From CAYZJB01 sp964602985 (GTDB lineage Bacteria > CLD3 > SB21), in NCBI GenBank assembly GCA_964602985.1, contig CAZRTJ010000006.1, positions 98,480-162,479 on the forward strand: a stretch of 64,000 bases of DNA, read 5' to 3'. Of this stretch, positions 1 to 8,662 are shown piece after piece; the stretch's first letter is position 1, and each line of letters starts with the position of its first letter. Position numbers and translations under genes: made by a program. Under the pieces are notes generated by a model. That model saw only the letters and a list, made by a program, of their open reading frames with translations, ran no database searches and was not told the origin of the DNA.

Positions 1-51
1 ATGCTGGTGTACGGCGGGTTGTACTCGGTCTTCGAGAGGATGGTCGCTTGA
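1..51 (+). CDS. C-terminal tail of an upstream gene (partial)
   Basis: An open frame enters from the left edge and stops at TGA 49-51, giving at least 16 residues that end in FERMVA. It lies on the same strand as gltX, 58 bp before the gltX start, so it may be the previous gene of the same transcript. There is too little sequence to name a family, and the fragment could be chance. Confidence 0.35.
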   Translation: MLVYGGLYSVFERMVA

Positions 52-109
52 TCAGAAGAGATTGCTGGAAAAATACATACACCCTAAACCAACGGATCAT
101 ACAGTAGAG

Positions 110-1573
110 ATGGACATTCGAACTCGATACGCGCCCAGCCCGACCGGGTTTCTCCACATCGGCGGCTTGCGGACGGCTTTGTATAATTACCTCTTCGCCA
201 GACATCACGGCGGGAAATTCATCCTGCGTGTCGAAGACACCGATCGCGCCCGCTTTGTGGAGGGCGCCGTGGAGGACTTTCTCCACATGCTGGCGTGGGC
301 CGGAATTGACATCGATGAAGGTCCGGCCAACGGAGGTCCGTACGGTCCGTACTATCAGTCGGAGCGACTGGAATTGTACAAAAAGCACGCCGACGAACTC
401 CTGTCCAACGGTCACGCGTACCGGTGTTTTTGCAGCTCCGAACGTCTGGATCAGATGCGGAAATTTCAGGAGAAGTCGAAACTGCCGCCGAAGTACGATC
501 GGTTGTGTCTGCGTCTTTCGGAAAAGGAGATTCAGGAAAAAATCGCGTCGGGCGCGACCTTCACGGTGCGAATGAAAGCGCCGGATGACACAACCATCGC
601 CTTTCAGGATCTAATTCGTGATCGGGTGGAGTTTGCCAGCGCCAATGTGGACGATCAGGTGCTCGTCAAATCTGACGGATTCCCCACGTATCATCTCGCC
701 AATGTCGTGGATGACCATTATATGAAAATTTCCCACGTCATCCGTGGAGAGGAATGGGTTTCCAGCACGCCCAAACACGTGCTGTTGTACCGTTACTTCG
801 GGTGGGAACTCCCGCAGTTTGCGCATCTTCCGCTGTTGCTCAATCAGGATCGAAGCAAGATGTCCAAGCGTCAGGGCGACGTGGAAGCGCGTGCGTATCC
901 GCCCAAAGGATACCTGAAAGACGCGCTGGTGAATTTCATCGCACTACTGGGTTGGAATCCCGGTGACGATCGCGAGATCTTCACCATGGAAGAGTTGATC
1001 AAGGAATTTTCGATCGAGCGTGTCCAGAAGGCCGGTGCGGTCTTCAATCTGGAAAAACTCAACTGGCTCAACACCATGCACATCCGGCGGATGTCGGATG
1101 AAGAGATCTATCATGCCATCAAGTTGGACCTGGAGCGGGAAGGATATTCCGACTACCCCAAGCAGTACGTCATGCGCGCCATCGGACTCATGAAGGAGCG
1201 CATCGGATTCCTGCACGAACTGATGACCTTCTCGTTTTATTTCTTCAAGGATCCGGAGACGTTTGACGCGGAGGGAATTCGCAAACGATGGAAACCCGAG
1301 GCCAGGGAGCGGATGCAACAAATCCTCGACAGACTCTCGGCGACGGAGTCGTTTACGCACGACAGCATCGAAGAAATCTTTCGCCAAGCCGCGGAACAGA
1401 TGAACGTGAAAGCCAGCGAATTCATCCACCCCGTTCGACTGGCCATCTCGGGAATGACGCTGGGGCCGGGGTTGTTTGAACTCCTCGAGGTGCTTGGCAA
1501 GGAAGCCGTGTGCCGTCGGTTGGATCATGCGATCCGGCATTTTGAAGAGATCGTCGCGCAGGCGGCCGCATGA
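110..1573 (+). CDS. gltX: Glutamate--tRNA ligase
   Basis: Class I aminoacyl-tRNA synthetase that charges tRNA-Glu in the cytoplasm, 487 aa, normal length for the family. The HIGH-type signature is LHIGG near residues 15-19 and the KMSKR loop is at about 250-254. A CxC pair followed by YxxxC near residues 106-133 matches the zinc-binding insert of many bacterial GluRS. The open frame extends to a TTG at 62, but homologous sequence begins at ATG 110 (MDIRTRYAPSPTG), so I place the start there. The stop overlaps the ATG of the following transporter by 4 bp (ATGA), suggesting translational coupling. Confidence 0.97.
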   Translation: MDIRTRYAPSPTGFLHIGGLRTALYNYLFARHHGGKFILRVEDTDRARFVEGAVEDFLHMLAWAGIDIDEGPANGGPYGPYYQSERLELYKKHADELLSNGHAYRCFCSSERLDQMRKFQEKSKLPPKYDRLCLRLSEKEIQEKIASGATFTVRMKAPDDTTIAFQDLIRDRVEFASANVDDQVLVKSDGFPTYHLANVVDDHYMKISHVIRGEEWVSSTPKHVLLYRYFGWELPQFAHLPLLLNQDRSKMSKRQGDVEARAYPPKGYLKDALVNFIALLGWNPGDDREIFTMEELIKEFSIERVQKAGAVFNLEKLNWLNTMHIRRMSDEEIYHAIKLDLEREGYSDYPKQYVMRAIGLMKERIGFLHELMTFSFYFFKDPETFDAEGIRKRWKPEARERMQQILDRLSATESFTHDSIEEIFRQAAEQMNVKASEFIHPVRLAISGMTLGPGLFELLEVLGKEAVCRRLDHAIRHFEEIVAQAAA

Positions 1574-2526
1574 CCTCGGACGGGAAAATAATGGAACCCG
1601 TCCATCTGAACACACATTCCGAATCCCTTCAGGCCTTTCGCGACACGAAGACCGCCATGCGGTGGTCGCTGGGTGTCGGCTTTCTCATGCTGGCGGTGAA
1701 GACCGCCGCGGCGATCATCACGCACTCCGCGGCCATCTTGTCCGATGCGGCAGAGTCAGTCGTGCACGTGATTGCCGTAGCCTTTGCCTCCTACAGCCTG
1801 TGGCTCAGCCAAAAACCGGCCGATACCGGGCATCCGTACGGTCACGATCGCGTGAGTTTTTTTTCAGCTGGCGTCGAAGGGGCGCTGATCGCCGTCGCGG
1901 CGTTCTACATTATCTACGAATCCGTCGAACGATGGATCCGGGGTCTGTACCTGCACGAATTGGAGTTGGGAATGGTATTCACCCTCAGCGCCACCGTGAT
2001 CAATGGACTGCTGGGCTGGCACCTCATCCGGCAGGGGCGAAAATACAACTCAATCATCCTGATCGCCAACGGCAAACACGTGCTCACGGACAGCTGGACG
2101 AGTCTCGGCGTGGTGGTCGGTCTGGTCCTGACGCTGGCGACGGATTGGCTTCCGTTTGATCCCATCGTGGCGATCCTGGTCGCTTTGAACATCCTGTGGT
2201 CCGGAGGCCAACTGATCCGTCAGTCCATCGGCGGATTGATGGACGAGTCCGATCCGGAATTGCAGCGAAAGATTGAAGCCATTGTCTCCGAAGAAGCGGT
2301 GCGCCGGGACATTCGATTCCATGGCGTTCGTCATCGCAATGCCGGCAACACACTGCATGTGGACTTTCACCTCCTGTTTCATCGTCACGTACCGATCGCG
2401 ACCGCGCATGAGCAAGCCACACAGATCGAGCAGGCGGTCAGTCGGGCGTTTGACCGCGCCGTCGAGGTCACGACGCATCTCGAACCGATCGAAGGTCACG
2501 ATGAGGATCACCAGAGATTTCAATGA
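1570..2526 (+). CDS. Cation diffusion facilitator (CDF) family transporter
   Basis: Inner-membrane metal efflux protein, 318 aa, exporting divalent cations such as zinc, cobalt or iron in exchange for protons. About six membrane segments are visible in residues 20-215. The metal-site motifs are SAAILSDAAES in TM2 (SxxxSD) and HVLTDSWTS in TM5 (HxxxD). The hydrophilic C-terminus, about residues 220-310 with HVDFHLLFH, fits the cytoplasmic ZT-dimer domain. Substrate cannot be decided from sequence. The start overlaps the gltX stop (ATGA). Confidence 0.92.
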   Translation: MTSDGKIMEPVHLNTHSESLQAFRDTKTAMRWSLGVGFLMLAVKTAAAIITHSAAILSDAAESVVHVIAVAFASYSLWLSQKPADTGHPYGHDRVSFFSAGVEGALIAVAAFYIIYESVERWIRGLYLHELELGMVFTLSATVINGLLGWHLIRQGRKYNSIILIANGKHVLTDSWTSLGVVVGLVLTLATDWLPFDPIVAILVALNILWSGGQLIRQSIGGLMDESDPELQRKIEAIVSEEAVRRDIRFHGVRHRNAGNTLHVDFHLLFHRHVPIATAHEQATQIEQAVSRAFDRAVEVTTHLEPIEGHDEDHQRFQ

Positions 2527-2542
2527 TCCCCCTGAAGGGTTA

Positions 2543-2571
2543 TTGAAAGCGGGGATGCGATGCCCTACCTT
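2543..2571 (+). promoter_or_regulatory. Candidate promoter of the 2593 barrel gene
   Basis: TTGAAA at 2543-2548, a 17-bp spacer, then TACCTT (followed by G) at 2566-2571, 21 bp before the ATG at 2593. This matches a TTGnnn-N17-TAnnTT pattern that recurs in this window. A weak inverted repeat ATCCCC/GGGGAT (2526-2531 and 2551-2556) overlaps it. Confidence 0.4.
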
Positions 2572-2592
2572 GATGGAGTACAAAGGCCGCCC

Positions 2593-3270
2593 ATGATCTT
2601 CCACAGAGTCTCTCTTTTTCTCGTCGTTTGCGCGACTTTTGCCTTTTCGCAAGACAAGCACGTCTACGTGATCCGCGGGCAGTTTGGGTCCATGGTGAAT
2701 GCGTATCGCACGTGGAATTTCCTTCCTCATTCGAGCACACGACCCCTTGAATTGCTCACACCCGTCCGGGCAAAATTCCGCCCCGGTGTCGGGGGTGAAT
2801 TTTCGTTCGGCTACATGCTCCGCCCTCATCTGCTGGTGTCTTATCAATACGGCGGGTATACCTCCGAGGATCGGGAAGCGGGCGGCAATCTGTCGCAGTC
2901 TGTGAGCCTGGCGGTCGGACAAATCTATTTTTCGCAGAGCAATCTTCGTCCGTACGGACATGCGGGAGTGGGCATGACGCATATGGAAATGTCCTACCTC
3001 GCGCCCCTGACGGTGCGGCGCAGCAGCATCGACCGATGGTACCCGGTACTGGCGGTAGGCGGTGGAGCGGAATATTCGATCAGCGAGGAAGCGGTCGTCA
3101 ATTTGCAGGTGACCGCCCACATTCTCTTTGGCGACAAGACGTTTCGGATGAACGATGCCAGTTTCCGATCCGCGTGGACGGGTGCATCCAGTTTTTCCCA
3201 TTATCGACTGTCCGAGAGCCTGAATTTTCTCGCCATTTCCGGGGGCCTTGTTTTCAAAATCGGGTTCTAA
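2593..3270 (+). CDS. Predicted outer-membrane beta-barrel protein
   Basis: 225 aa. The N-terminus IFHRVSLFLVVCATFAFSQ is a Sec signal peptide with probable cleavage after AFS. The rest alternates polar and hydrophobic or aromatic residues in short strands rich in G, Y and F (e.g. PHLLVSYQYGGYTS, LRPYGHAGVGM) and ends in phenylalanine, as expected for an eight-strand OmpA/OmpW-like barrel. No motif shows a substrate or enzyme role. The ATG at 2593 is preferred to upstream in-frame GTG/ATG codons because the signal peptide begins there and AAAGG lies just upstream. Confidence 0.7.
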   Translation: MIFHRVSLFLVVCATFAFSQDKHVYVIRGQFGSMVNAYRTWNFLPHSSTRPLELLTPVRAKFRPGVGGEFSFGYMLRPHLLVSYQYGGYTSEDREAGGNLSQSVSLAVGQIYFSQSNLRPYGHAGVGMTHMEMSYLAPLTVRRSSIDRWYPVLAVGGGAEYSISEEAVVNLQVTAHILFGDKTFRMNDASFRSAWTGASSFSHYRLSESLNFLAISGGLVFKIGF

Positions 3271-3504
3271 TTCTTTCACTGCAAATCTCTGGAGACGCAT
3301 CCCTCCTCCGGCGCGGGGGCTGCTGTGCCAATTCTTCATGATTCGACGGAGCGTATCACGCAGGGTGAGCGCACCCAATCAAAACCATCCAGAGGCCTCG
3401 ATATAGCGCCTGCCCCATTTTGGTTTTTGTTTTGACCTTCAGTGGGCATAGCCCTCGCGTCACGTTCGATGTAACTTAGAGTAAATCCAATCGAAGGGGG
3501 TACT
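3271..3504. other. Intergenic region before the VWA gene
   Basis: 234 bp without a credible gene. A TAACTTAG element at 3472-3479 lies 25 bp before the ATG at 3505 and could be a -10 element; no good -35 is placed 16-18 bp upstream. No strong terminator hairpin for the preceding gene is visible. Confidence 0.3.
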
Positions 3505-5439
3505 ATGAGAGTCTTTCTGATCCTGTGGATGGTGAGCCACAGTCTGTCGGCCGGAAACACCGGTACCATTCGTGGCGTGGTGAGCGACAAAGAAACGGGT
3601 GACCGTTTGCCGGGTGTGAACATCATCGTCGATGGTACGTCGATCGGCGCCGCGACGAATGCCGACGGTGAGTATATCCTACGCGCCGTTCCAGCCGGAA
3701 CGTATACGATCTCGACCAGCATGATCGGGTACGGCAAGGTGACGATGAAGAAGTTCAGGGTTTTCGCTGACTCGACGATGGCGCTTCATTTTGATCTTGT
3801 GGCTCAGGATCTGGGCGGCGAAGAAGTGGTGGTCGTAGCCGAGCGTCCCCTGATTGAAAAGGACCGCACCTCATCGATGTTTGTGTACCGGCCGGACGAT
3901 TACAAATCGAGTTCGGGTGGGAGAACGAAGTCCCAAGGCGACGCAAGCGTTTCGGTGCGCGGAGGCCGACTCAATGAAGTTGGTGTAGTGATCGATGGAT
4001 TCGTTCAAGACGAGCTGACCTCCTCTTTCAACACCGAAGAATACGACCGCATATACGAAAACGAGTTCAAAAGCGCATTCCACCATCCGTTGTCCACGTT
4101 CTCGATCGATGTCGATGCGGCGTCGTACACCAATACGCGGCGCTATTTGATGAACGGATCGCTTCCGCCCAAAGACGCGGTGCGGATCGAAGAACTGATC
4201 AACTATTTCACGTATGACTACGCCGGTCCGACGGACGAGCATCCGTTTGCCGTTCATCCGGAGCTGGCCGAGTGCCCATGGAACCCGGATCATCATTTGC
4301 TTCGCATCGGACTGCAGGGTCGCAGAGTGGATCCGTCCGCCATGCCTCCTGGCAATCTGGTGTTCCTGATCGACGTCTCCGGTTCGATGGATCAGCCGAA
4401 TAAACTGCCGCTGGTGGTGTCGGCGTTTCGTCTTCTGGTTACGCAATTGCGAGCCATGGACCGGGTCTCTATCGTTGTGTACGCGGGGGCGGCAGGGCTG
4501 GCGCTCAAACCGACGGCGGGGGATCGCAAGAAAGAAATTCTGGATGTGCTCGATCGATTGTCGGCGGGCGGATCCACGGCCGGTGGAGCCGGCATCCAAC
4601 TCGCCTATCGAGTGGCGGAAGAAAATTTCATCGCCAATGGAAATAATCGCGTGATCCTGGCGACCGACGGAGATTTCAACATCGGCGTGTCCAGCACGTC
4701 CGAGTTGGTCCGCATGATCGAGGAGAAACGGGATCGCGGGATCTTCTTGAGCGCGCTGGGATTCGGCATGGGCAATTACAAAGATGGGCGGCTGGAGCAG
4801 CTCGCGGACAAGGGAAATGGAAATTACGCGTACATCGATCATCTCGCCGAAGCGCGGCGCGTCTTTGTCAATCAAATGAGCGGAACGCTGTTGACGATCG
4901 CCAAAGACGTCAAACTGCAGATTGAATTCAATCCCGCTCGTGTCAAAGCGTACCGATTGATTGGATACGAAAATCGCCTGCTGGCCGCGGAGGACTTTCA
5001 CAACGATAAGAAGGACGCCGGTGAACTCGGCGCCGGTCACAGCGTCACGGCGCTCTATGAGATTGTGCCGGCCGGGGCGGCCGTGGACTTGCCGGTCATT
5101 GACTCCCTGAAGTATCAGACGCATCGGTTGACGTCTGCGAGCGCGGATTGGCTGACGCTTAAACTGCGGTACAAGATGCCTCAGGATACGACCAGTCGAC
5201 TCATGGCATCTGTCTTTGACAGACCGCTGTCCACGCGGATGTCCGAGGAAATGGCCTTTGCGTCGGCCGTCGCGGAATGGGGAATGATCCTGCGGGACTC
5301 GGAATTTCAGGGAAAGGCGTCCCTGAAGAACCTGCTGTCCCGTGCGAGGAAGTCGATGTCGTTTGATCCGGACGGATATCGGAGTGAGTTCGTCCGTCTT
5401 GTGGAAATCACGAAGGACTTGAAGAACGCAAACCCATGA
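3505..5439 (+). CDS. YfbK-type von Willebrand factor A protein with TonB-receptor-like N-terminus
   Basis: Secreted or envelope protein, 644 aa. After a signal peptide (1-16) comes a carboxypeptidase-regulatory-like beta domain (about 18-100, TIRGVVSDKETGDRLPGVNI). A stretch resembling the start of a TonB-receptor plug follows (about 105-170, VSVRGGRLNEVGVVIDG). Next are the YfbK N-terminal region (about 175-275) and a VWA domain (about 283-455) with an intact MIDAS DVSGS at 290-294. The C-terminal part fits the DUF3520/YfbK_C region. VWA domains bind metal and protein partners; the partner here is unknown. The RBS GAAGGGGG precedes the ATG. This architecture is common in Bacteroidetes-type genomes. 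Confidence 0.85.
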   Translation: MRVFLILWMVSHSLSAGNTGTIRGVVSDKETGDRLPGVNIIVDGTSIGAATNADGEYILRAVPAGTYTISTSMIGYGKVTMKKFRVFADSTMALHFDLVAQDLGGEEVVVVAERPLIEKDRTSSMFVYRPDDYKSSSGGRTKSQGDASVSVRGGRLNEVGVVIDGFVQDELTSSFNTEEYDRIYENEFKSAFHHPLSTFSIDVDAASYTNTRRYLMNGSLPPKDAVRIEELINYFTYDYAGPTDEHPFAVHPELAECPWNPDHHLLRIGLQGRRVDPSAMPPGNLVFLIDVSGSMDQPNKLPLVVSAFRLLVTQLRAMDRVSIVVYAGAAGLALKPTAGDRKKEILDVLDRLSAGGSTAGGAGIQLAYRVAEENFIANGNNRVILATDGDFNIGVSSTSELVRMIEEKRDRGIFLSALGFGMGNYKDGRLEQLADKGNGNYAYIDHLAEARRVFVNQMSGTLLTIAKDVKLQIEFNPARVKAYRLIGYENRLLAAEDFHNDKKDAGELGAGHSVTALYEIVPAGAAVDLPVIDSLKYQTHRLTSASADWLTLKLRYKMPQDTTSRLMASVFDRPLSTRMSEEMAFASAVAEWGMILRDSEFQGKASLKNLLSRARKSMSFDPDGYRSEFVRLVEITKDLKNANP

Positions 5440-5507
5440 GATCGGATGGGCTGACCGATCGGCGGTTCCATATGTATCTCAAGGAGTAGGCAATAGAAAA
5501 AGAATCC

Positions 5508-5738
5508 ATGTATCGACCGGTTCACAACGCTGTGCACGACGAACTAGAACTGCTGACGATCAGTCGTCAGGTAGCGGAGATCGAGTATTGGGATGCCGGA
5601 TCCTCTCGCAAGGTCGTGACGCGCATCGCCGATCTCGAAATCCGTGGACAGGCCGAGTTCGTCGTGCTGGACAGCGGTTTTCGAATTCGCCTGGACATGC
5701 TGAAGTCGGTGAATGGACATGCGGTCGTCGACAACTGA
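5508..5738 (+). CDS. Small Rof/YaeO-like protein (possible Rho-binding antiterminator)
   Basis: 76 aa, start ATG 5508. The pattern MYRPVH..hdELELL.., followed by beta-rich sequence with a central ADLEIRG and the closing FVVLDSGFRIRLDMLKSVNG, resembles the ROF/YaeO family. Members of that family have an Sm-like fold, bind Rho and inhibit termination. I judge similarity from the N-terminal MYxPV, the spacing and the xIRLDxIxSVNG close, without an alignment. It lies between convergent neighbours and looks monocistronic. If the family call is wrong it is simply a small Sm-like or unknown protein. Confidence 0.55.
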   Translation: MYRPVHNAVHDELELLTISRQVAEIEYWDAGSSRKVVTRIADLEIRGQAEFVVLDSGFRIRLDMLKSVNGHAVVDN

Positions 5739-5773
5739 TCCCTGCGGTTTTCTGAAACCCGGACCTCCACGCG

Positions 5774-7267
5774 TCACTTGGCTCCGGCGTCTTTCAGGAT
5801 CTGCATGATTTCATCGTATTTCCTTTCCTGAGCCAGCATCAGCGCGGTGATCTCACGATCGCCGGTCAGCGTGTCGGTTTCTGCGTAGCGGCGCCACTGC
5901 CGACGGGGAAATCGTCTGCTCCGCTTGTTCACGTCTGCCCCTGCGCGGATCAAGTGCTTGAGTGATTCAGAGTTCTGGAATTCGACTGCCAGAAGGGTCG
6001 GCGTATAGCCGTGCCACTCGTCTTCGCCGGCGAGATTTTTGAATACATACCCGTTGATGTCCACGGCTTCTTTGAGCAGAGCGTCCATTAGCGTCAGGTT
6101 CGTGTCCCGAATGGCCGCAGCCATCAGCCCGCCTGGGCAGAGAAGAGGCAGGCGGGATTCGCCGCTCAAGACCGAATCTTCCGACTGACCGAGCGCCGGC
6201 GCGTTCCAGTTCGGAAGGGACATCGAGAATTCGCTGAACGTTGCCTTGTATCCATTGAAGTAGGTGAAATATCCTTCAGGAAGCTTCGCCGGCGGGGGAG
6301 GAGATATGTCCCACAGGGACGCGTGCTCCAAGACTCTCGGCATGGATTCGATAATCGTTCGGGCAACGTCCAGAAAATCGGACGAAGGAAGCGAAGGAGA
6401 CAGGCGCAGAAAGAAATGCCGACCTCCATGATATCCGATCTTATGAAATTCCTCCGAAAGACGATCGAGCTCACGTCGTAACGTCGGCAGATCCAGTCTG
6501 TCAGACACCCTGGGAATAAGAACCCCTGGTGATCGGCGCTGAAAATGAAGAGCACCTCCGTACAGCTCGGACGAAAAGTAACCAGTTGCATTTCCGGCAA
6601 GGAGCTTGGCAATACCTGACCCGCGAGCTATTGCAGCGGCTTTCGCTCGCCTGGCCGCGGCCGCTTTGGCCGCAGCGGCTTTTTCCGATTTTGTTTTGCC
6701 TTGTTCCCGGACAGGTTCGTCTTCATCCTTGATGTTGGAGATTTCTTCCAGTGAGTAAGGCGTCCGATGAGCGTCGAAGGGCTGTTCCGGTTGCGGCCAT
6801 GCGACGACCGATTCAAGCGTAGAGAAACTCAATCCGTTTTCGGTGACTTCAATGTAATGATGCACTCCGGTGCGTGACGGAACTACGATTGGGATTTGGA
6901 TCGTCCTGCCATCCGTGTCGGGAAATTCAAGTCGAACCTCGTTGAGTCGCTGGCGAACGGCTAGTAACCCGAGGCTCCCCAGCGCCATCCAGGGGACATT
7001 TCCCTCGACGTGGGCCACCATGCGAGCCGGGTATGTGACGTTCGCATATTGCTCAGTATCGGCAATTGCGCGGGCGATTGTTTCCATCGAATCGCTGAGC
7101 GGGGAGGATAGGTTTATGTTCGGCCACTCGCTGACAGGGATCACGGACCCGTCCGCGTAGGTCAGCACGGAGTCCTTCACGATGACATGAATGGTGAATA
7201 GTTCAGGCTGTTCCCTCGCGCAGGATGCGGCGAGGCAGGCGATGATGATAAATTTCCATGTATGCAT
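5774..7267 (-). CDS. Lipoprotein with ExbD/TolR-like N-terminal domain and C-terminal ankyrin repeats
   Basis: 497 aa. The start at 7267 has an excellent RBS (GAGGAGAGG), and the N-terminus HTWKFIIIACLAASC is a lipoprotein-type signal with Cys16. Residues about 20-130 read like the periplasmic part of ExbD/TolR (a VHVIVKDSVLTYADGSVIPV-like start and a later ARMVAHVEGNVPW segment), but there is no transmembrane anchor of the ExbD kind. An Ala/Lys-rich coiled segment follows (about 205-235). The last about 130 residues contain ankyrin-like units (TPTLLAVEFQNSESLKHLI, ALMLAQERKYDEIMQILKDA). Function unknown; a periplasmic interaction scaffold is plausible. Confidence 0.6.
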   Translation of the reverse strand: MHTWKFIIIACLAASCAREQPELFTIHVIVKDSVLTYADGSVIPVSEWPNINLSSPLSDSMETIARAIADTEQYANVTYPARMVAHVEGNVPWMALGSLGLLAVRQRLNEVRLEFPDTDGRTIQIPIVVPSRTGVHHYIEVTENGLSFSTLESVVAWPQPEQPFDAHRTPYSLEEISNIKDEDEPVREQGKTKSEKAAAAKAAAARRAKAAAIARGSGIAKLLAGNATGYFSSELYGGALHFQRRSPGVLIPRVSDRLDLPTLRRELDRLSEEFHKIGYHGGRHFFLRLSPSLPSSDFLDVARTIIESMPRVLEHASLWDISPPPPAKLPEGYFTYFNGYKATFSEFSMSLPNWNAPALGQSEDSVLSGESRLPLLCPGGLMAAAIRDTNLTLMDALLKEAVDINGYVFKNLAGEDEWHGYTPTLLAVEFQNSESLKHLIRAGADVNKRSRRFPRRQWRRYAETDTLTGDREITALMLAQERKYDEIMQILKDAGAK

Positions 7268-7408
7268 GGGCCTCTCCTCTTTTTGTGATGCGACCTTCAC
7301 TCCAGTTTATCGCGGTTGCAGTATACTGTGGTCCCGCTTGCGCGAGCAGCCTGAAGGCGAAGAAACACGCAAGTCGTCTGGCGGTGTCTTATGCGATCCA
7401 GTCACTCA

Positions 7409-7966
7409 TCACTTCTTGAGGATCAACGTGACATCCACCTTTATCGGCGAAGACTCGACGATATTGCACTTTCGCAAAAACAACGCCTTGTCGGTAACCT
7501 GGTATAGCAAAGTATCCGTCGAATTGAAGACAACCGTGTTCGAGTCATGAACACTCCAATTTCCAACCAAGTGAAATCCTGAATCTGGCAGAACGATGAT
7601 TGTCGAAATGGTGTCGCCCTCAGCTGTCTTGTAATAGGAAGTGTCTCGATATGAAAACTGGCTATCAGATATCGAAGCTGTCCCCGTGAGTCTTGTCCCG
7701 CCCTTTATCGCAATCACTGCATCGTCAGGAATGGTTCTTTGGGTCCTACTTCTTAGGTAAGAATCGCCGTCACGAAGGTAGGGACCAAAGACCAAAAGAG
7801 GTGAGTTAAATGCGTATGAATCTCGAAGGTCACCACCTTGCCATTGAAGGGGTACAGTTTCATACGGCACATCTTTTGATTGTGTGGGGTCCGTGCTCTG
7901 TTGAGCGCAGCCAAAAAAGACAAACATTATGAATAGTGCAACTTTCGATGTGCGTGTGTCTCGCAT
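7409..7966 (-). CDS. Hypothetical lipoprotein
   Basis: 185 aa from ATG 7966 (RDTRTSKVALFIMFVFFGC), a short lipoprotein signal with Cys near residue 20. The mature part is rich in Ser, Thr and Asp and in beta-prone segments (e.g. VIAIKGGTRLTGTASISDS, LLYQVTDKALFLRK) and has no recognisable motif. It resembles small outer-membrane lipoproteins of the lipocalin-like type, but I cannot name a family. It sits 141 bp upstream of the ankyrin lipoprotein on the same strand and may share its transcript. Confidence 0.6.
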   Translation of the reverse strand: MRDTRTSKVALFIMFVFFGCAQQSTDPTQSKDVPYETVPLQWQGGDLRDSYAFNSPLLVFGPYLRDGDSYLRSRTQRTIPDDAVIAIKGGTRLTGTASISDSQFSYRDTSYYKTAEGDTISTIIVLPDSGFHLVGNWSVHDSNTVVFNSTDTLLYQVTDKALFLRKCNIVESSPIKVDVTLILKK

Positions 7967-8038
7967 GACTGCATAGTACGCGCTACCCATCTAATAGGCA
8001 AACATGGATTCTGTCACAAAGCGGCCTGACTCCGCTCA

Positions 8039-8068
8039 TTGACACATGAGGCCCAGACGCGCTACTTG
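8039..8068 (+). promoter_or_regulatory. Candidate promoter of the 8092 gene
   Basis: A perfect TTGACA at 8039-8044, an 18-bp spacer and TACTTG at 8063-8068, 23 bp before the ATG at 8092. A strong Shine-Dalgarno (AAGGAGGG) lies between promoter and start. Confidence 0.5.
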
Positions 8069-8091
8069 GGAGTACAACCAAGGAGGGTCTT

Positions 8092-8544
8092 ATGGAAAAA
8101 GTCATTTCCAGGTCGGAGTCTCCGCCGTCGGAGAGTTTCAGCCCGGTGTTCATCGTGGTGGGGTTATTACTGATCATCAACCCTTTTCGGACTCTGTATG
8201 TGGCGCTCAGCGTCGTTCTGCCGTCGGCCGAGCGGCTTTCGTACGACACAGAGGCGGTCGGGATTGTGGTGATGAATGCCGCGTATCTCCTTCTGTCGCT
8301 GATCGTACCGGTGTTCTTTGTCCTGCGCAAACGCTCTGCTCCCTTTCTGATCGGCGTCGTCTTTCTCGCCAATATCGCCATCGTCGCGATGAACGGGACG
8401 ATCGCCCAGGCCCTGCCAGACGCCGTTCGACATCGGGCGGATACGATTCGGATGCTCGAGATGGGATTCAGCGGAGTCTTGTTTGTCCTCTGGACAGCCT
8501 ACGGACTGTCATCGCGGAAGGCGCGGCATTTCTTTGTGAGGTAA
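8092..8544 (+). CDS. Small four-helix integral membrane protein (DUF2569-like)
   Basis: 150 aa with about four membrane segments: residues 18-40 (PVFIVVGLLLIINPF), 58-80, 85-105 and 125-142. The layout, with an early LLLIINP segment, resembles DUF2569 proteins, whose function is not known. The start is fixed by a strong RBS, AAGGAGGG, 7 bp before ATG. No catalytic residues are visible. Confidence 0.6.
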   Translation: MEKVISRSESPPSESFSPVFIVVGLLLIINPFRTLYVALSVVLPSAERLSYDTEAVGIVVMNAAYLLLSLIVPVFFVLRKRSAPFLIGVVFLANIAIVAMNGTIAQALPDAVRHRADTIRMLEMGFSGVLFVLWTAYGLSSRKARHFFVR

Positions 8545-8546
8545 CG

Positions 8547-8590
8547 CCCGGGTTCCATTGTGGATGGAAGCGGTCCCGTCGACTTTTTTT
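8547..8590 (+). terminator. Possible intrinsic terminator after the 8092 gene
   Basis: TTCCAT (8553-8558) pairs with ATGGAA (8564-8569) across a 5-nt loop. CGGG before and CCCG after can extend the stem imperfectly. Seven T residues follow at 8584-8590. The gap between the tight stem and the T-run is longer than ideal, so confidence is moderate. Confidence 0.4.
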
Positions 8591-8600
8591 AGAGTGGCCC

Positions 8601-8628
8601 TTGACGCAGGATTCAGGCGTGTTAAATT
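8601..8628 (+). promoter_or_regulatory. Candidate promoter of the M28 peptidase gene
   Basis: TTGACG at 8601-8606, a 16-bp spacer and TAAATT at 8623-8628, followed by GACAG. The 11-bp string TAAATTGACAG recurs as the -10 region in front of the kinase gene at 47181. Confidence 0.45.
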
Positions 8629-8662
8629 GACAGCCGTTTCACGCCGAACCGAAAGGACAATT

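Noticed and set aside
2526..2556. Intrinsic terminator after the CDF transporter gene
   Set aside because: ATCCCC/GGGGAT can pair, but the loop is 19 nt and no T-run follows; a promoter for the next gene overlaps it.
2050..3378. Open frame of 442 codons on the minus strand crossing the CDF and barrel genes
   Set aside because: It spans two good plus-strand genes and the promoter between them; the predicted product is of shadow type.
3871..5124. Open frame of 417 codons opposite the VWA gene
   Set aside because: Antisense shadow; the plus strand has an intact MIDAS and a clear RBS.
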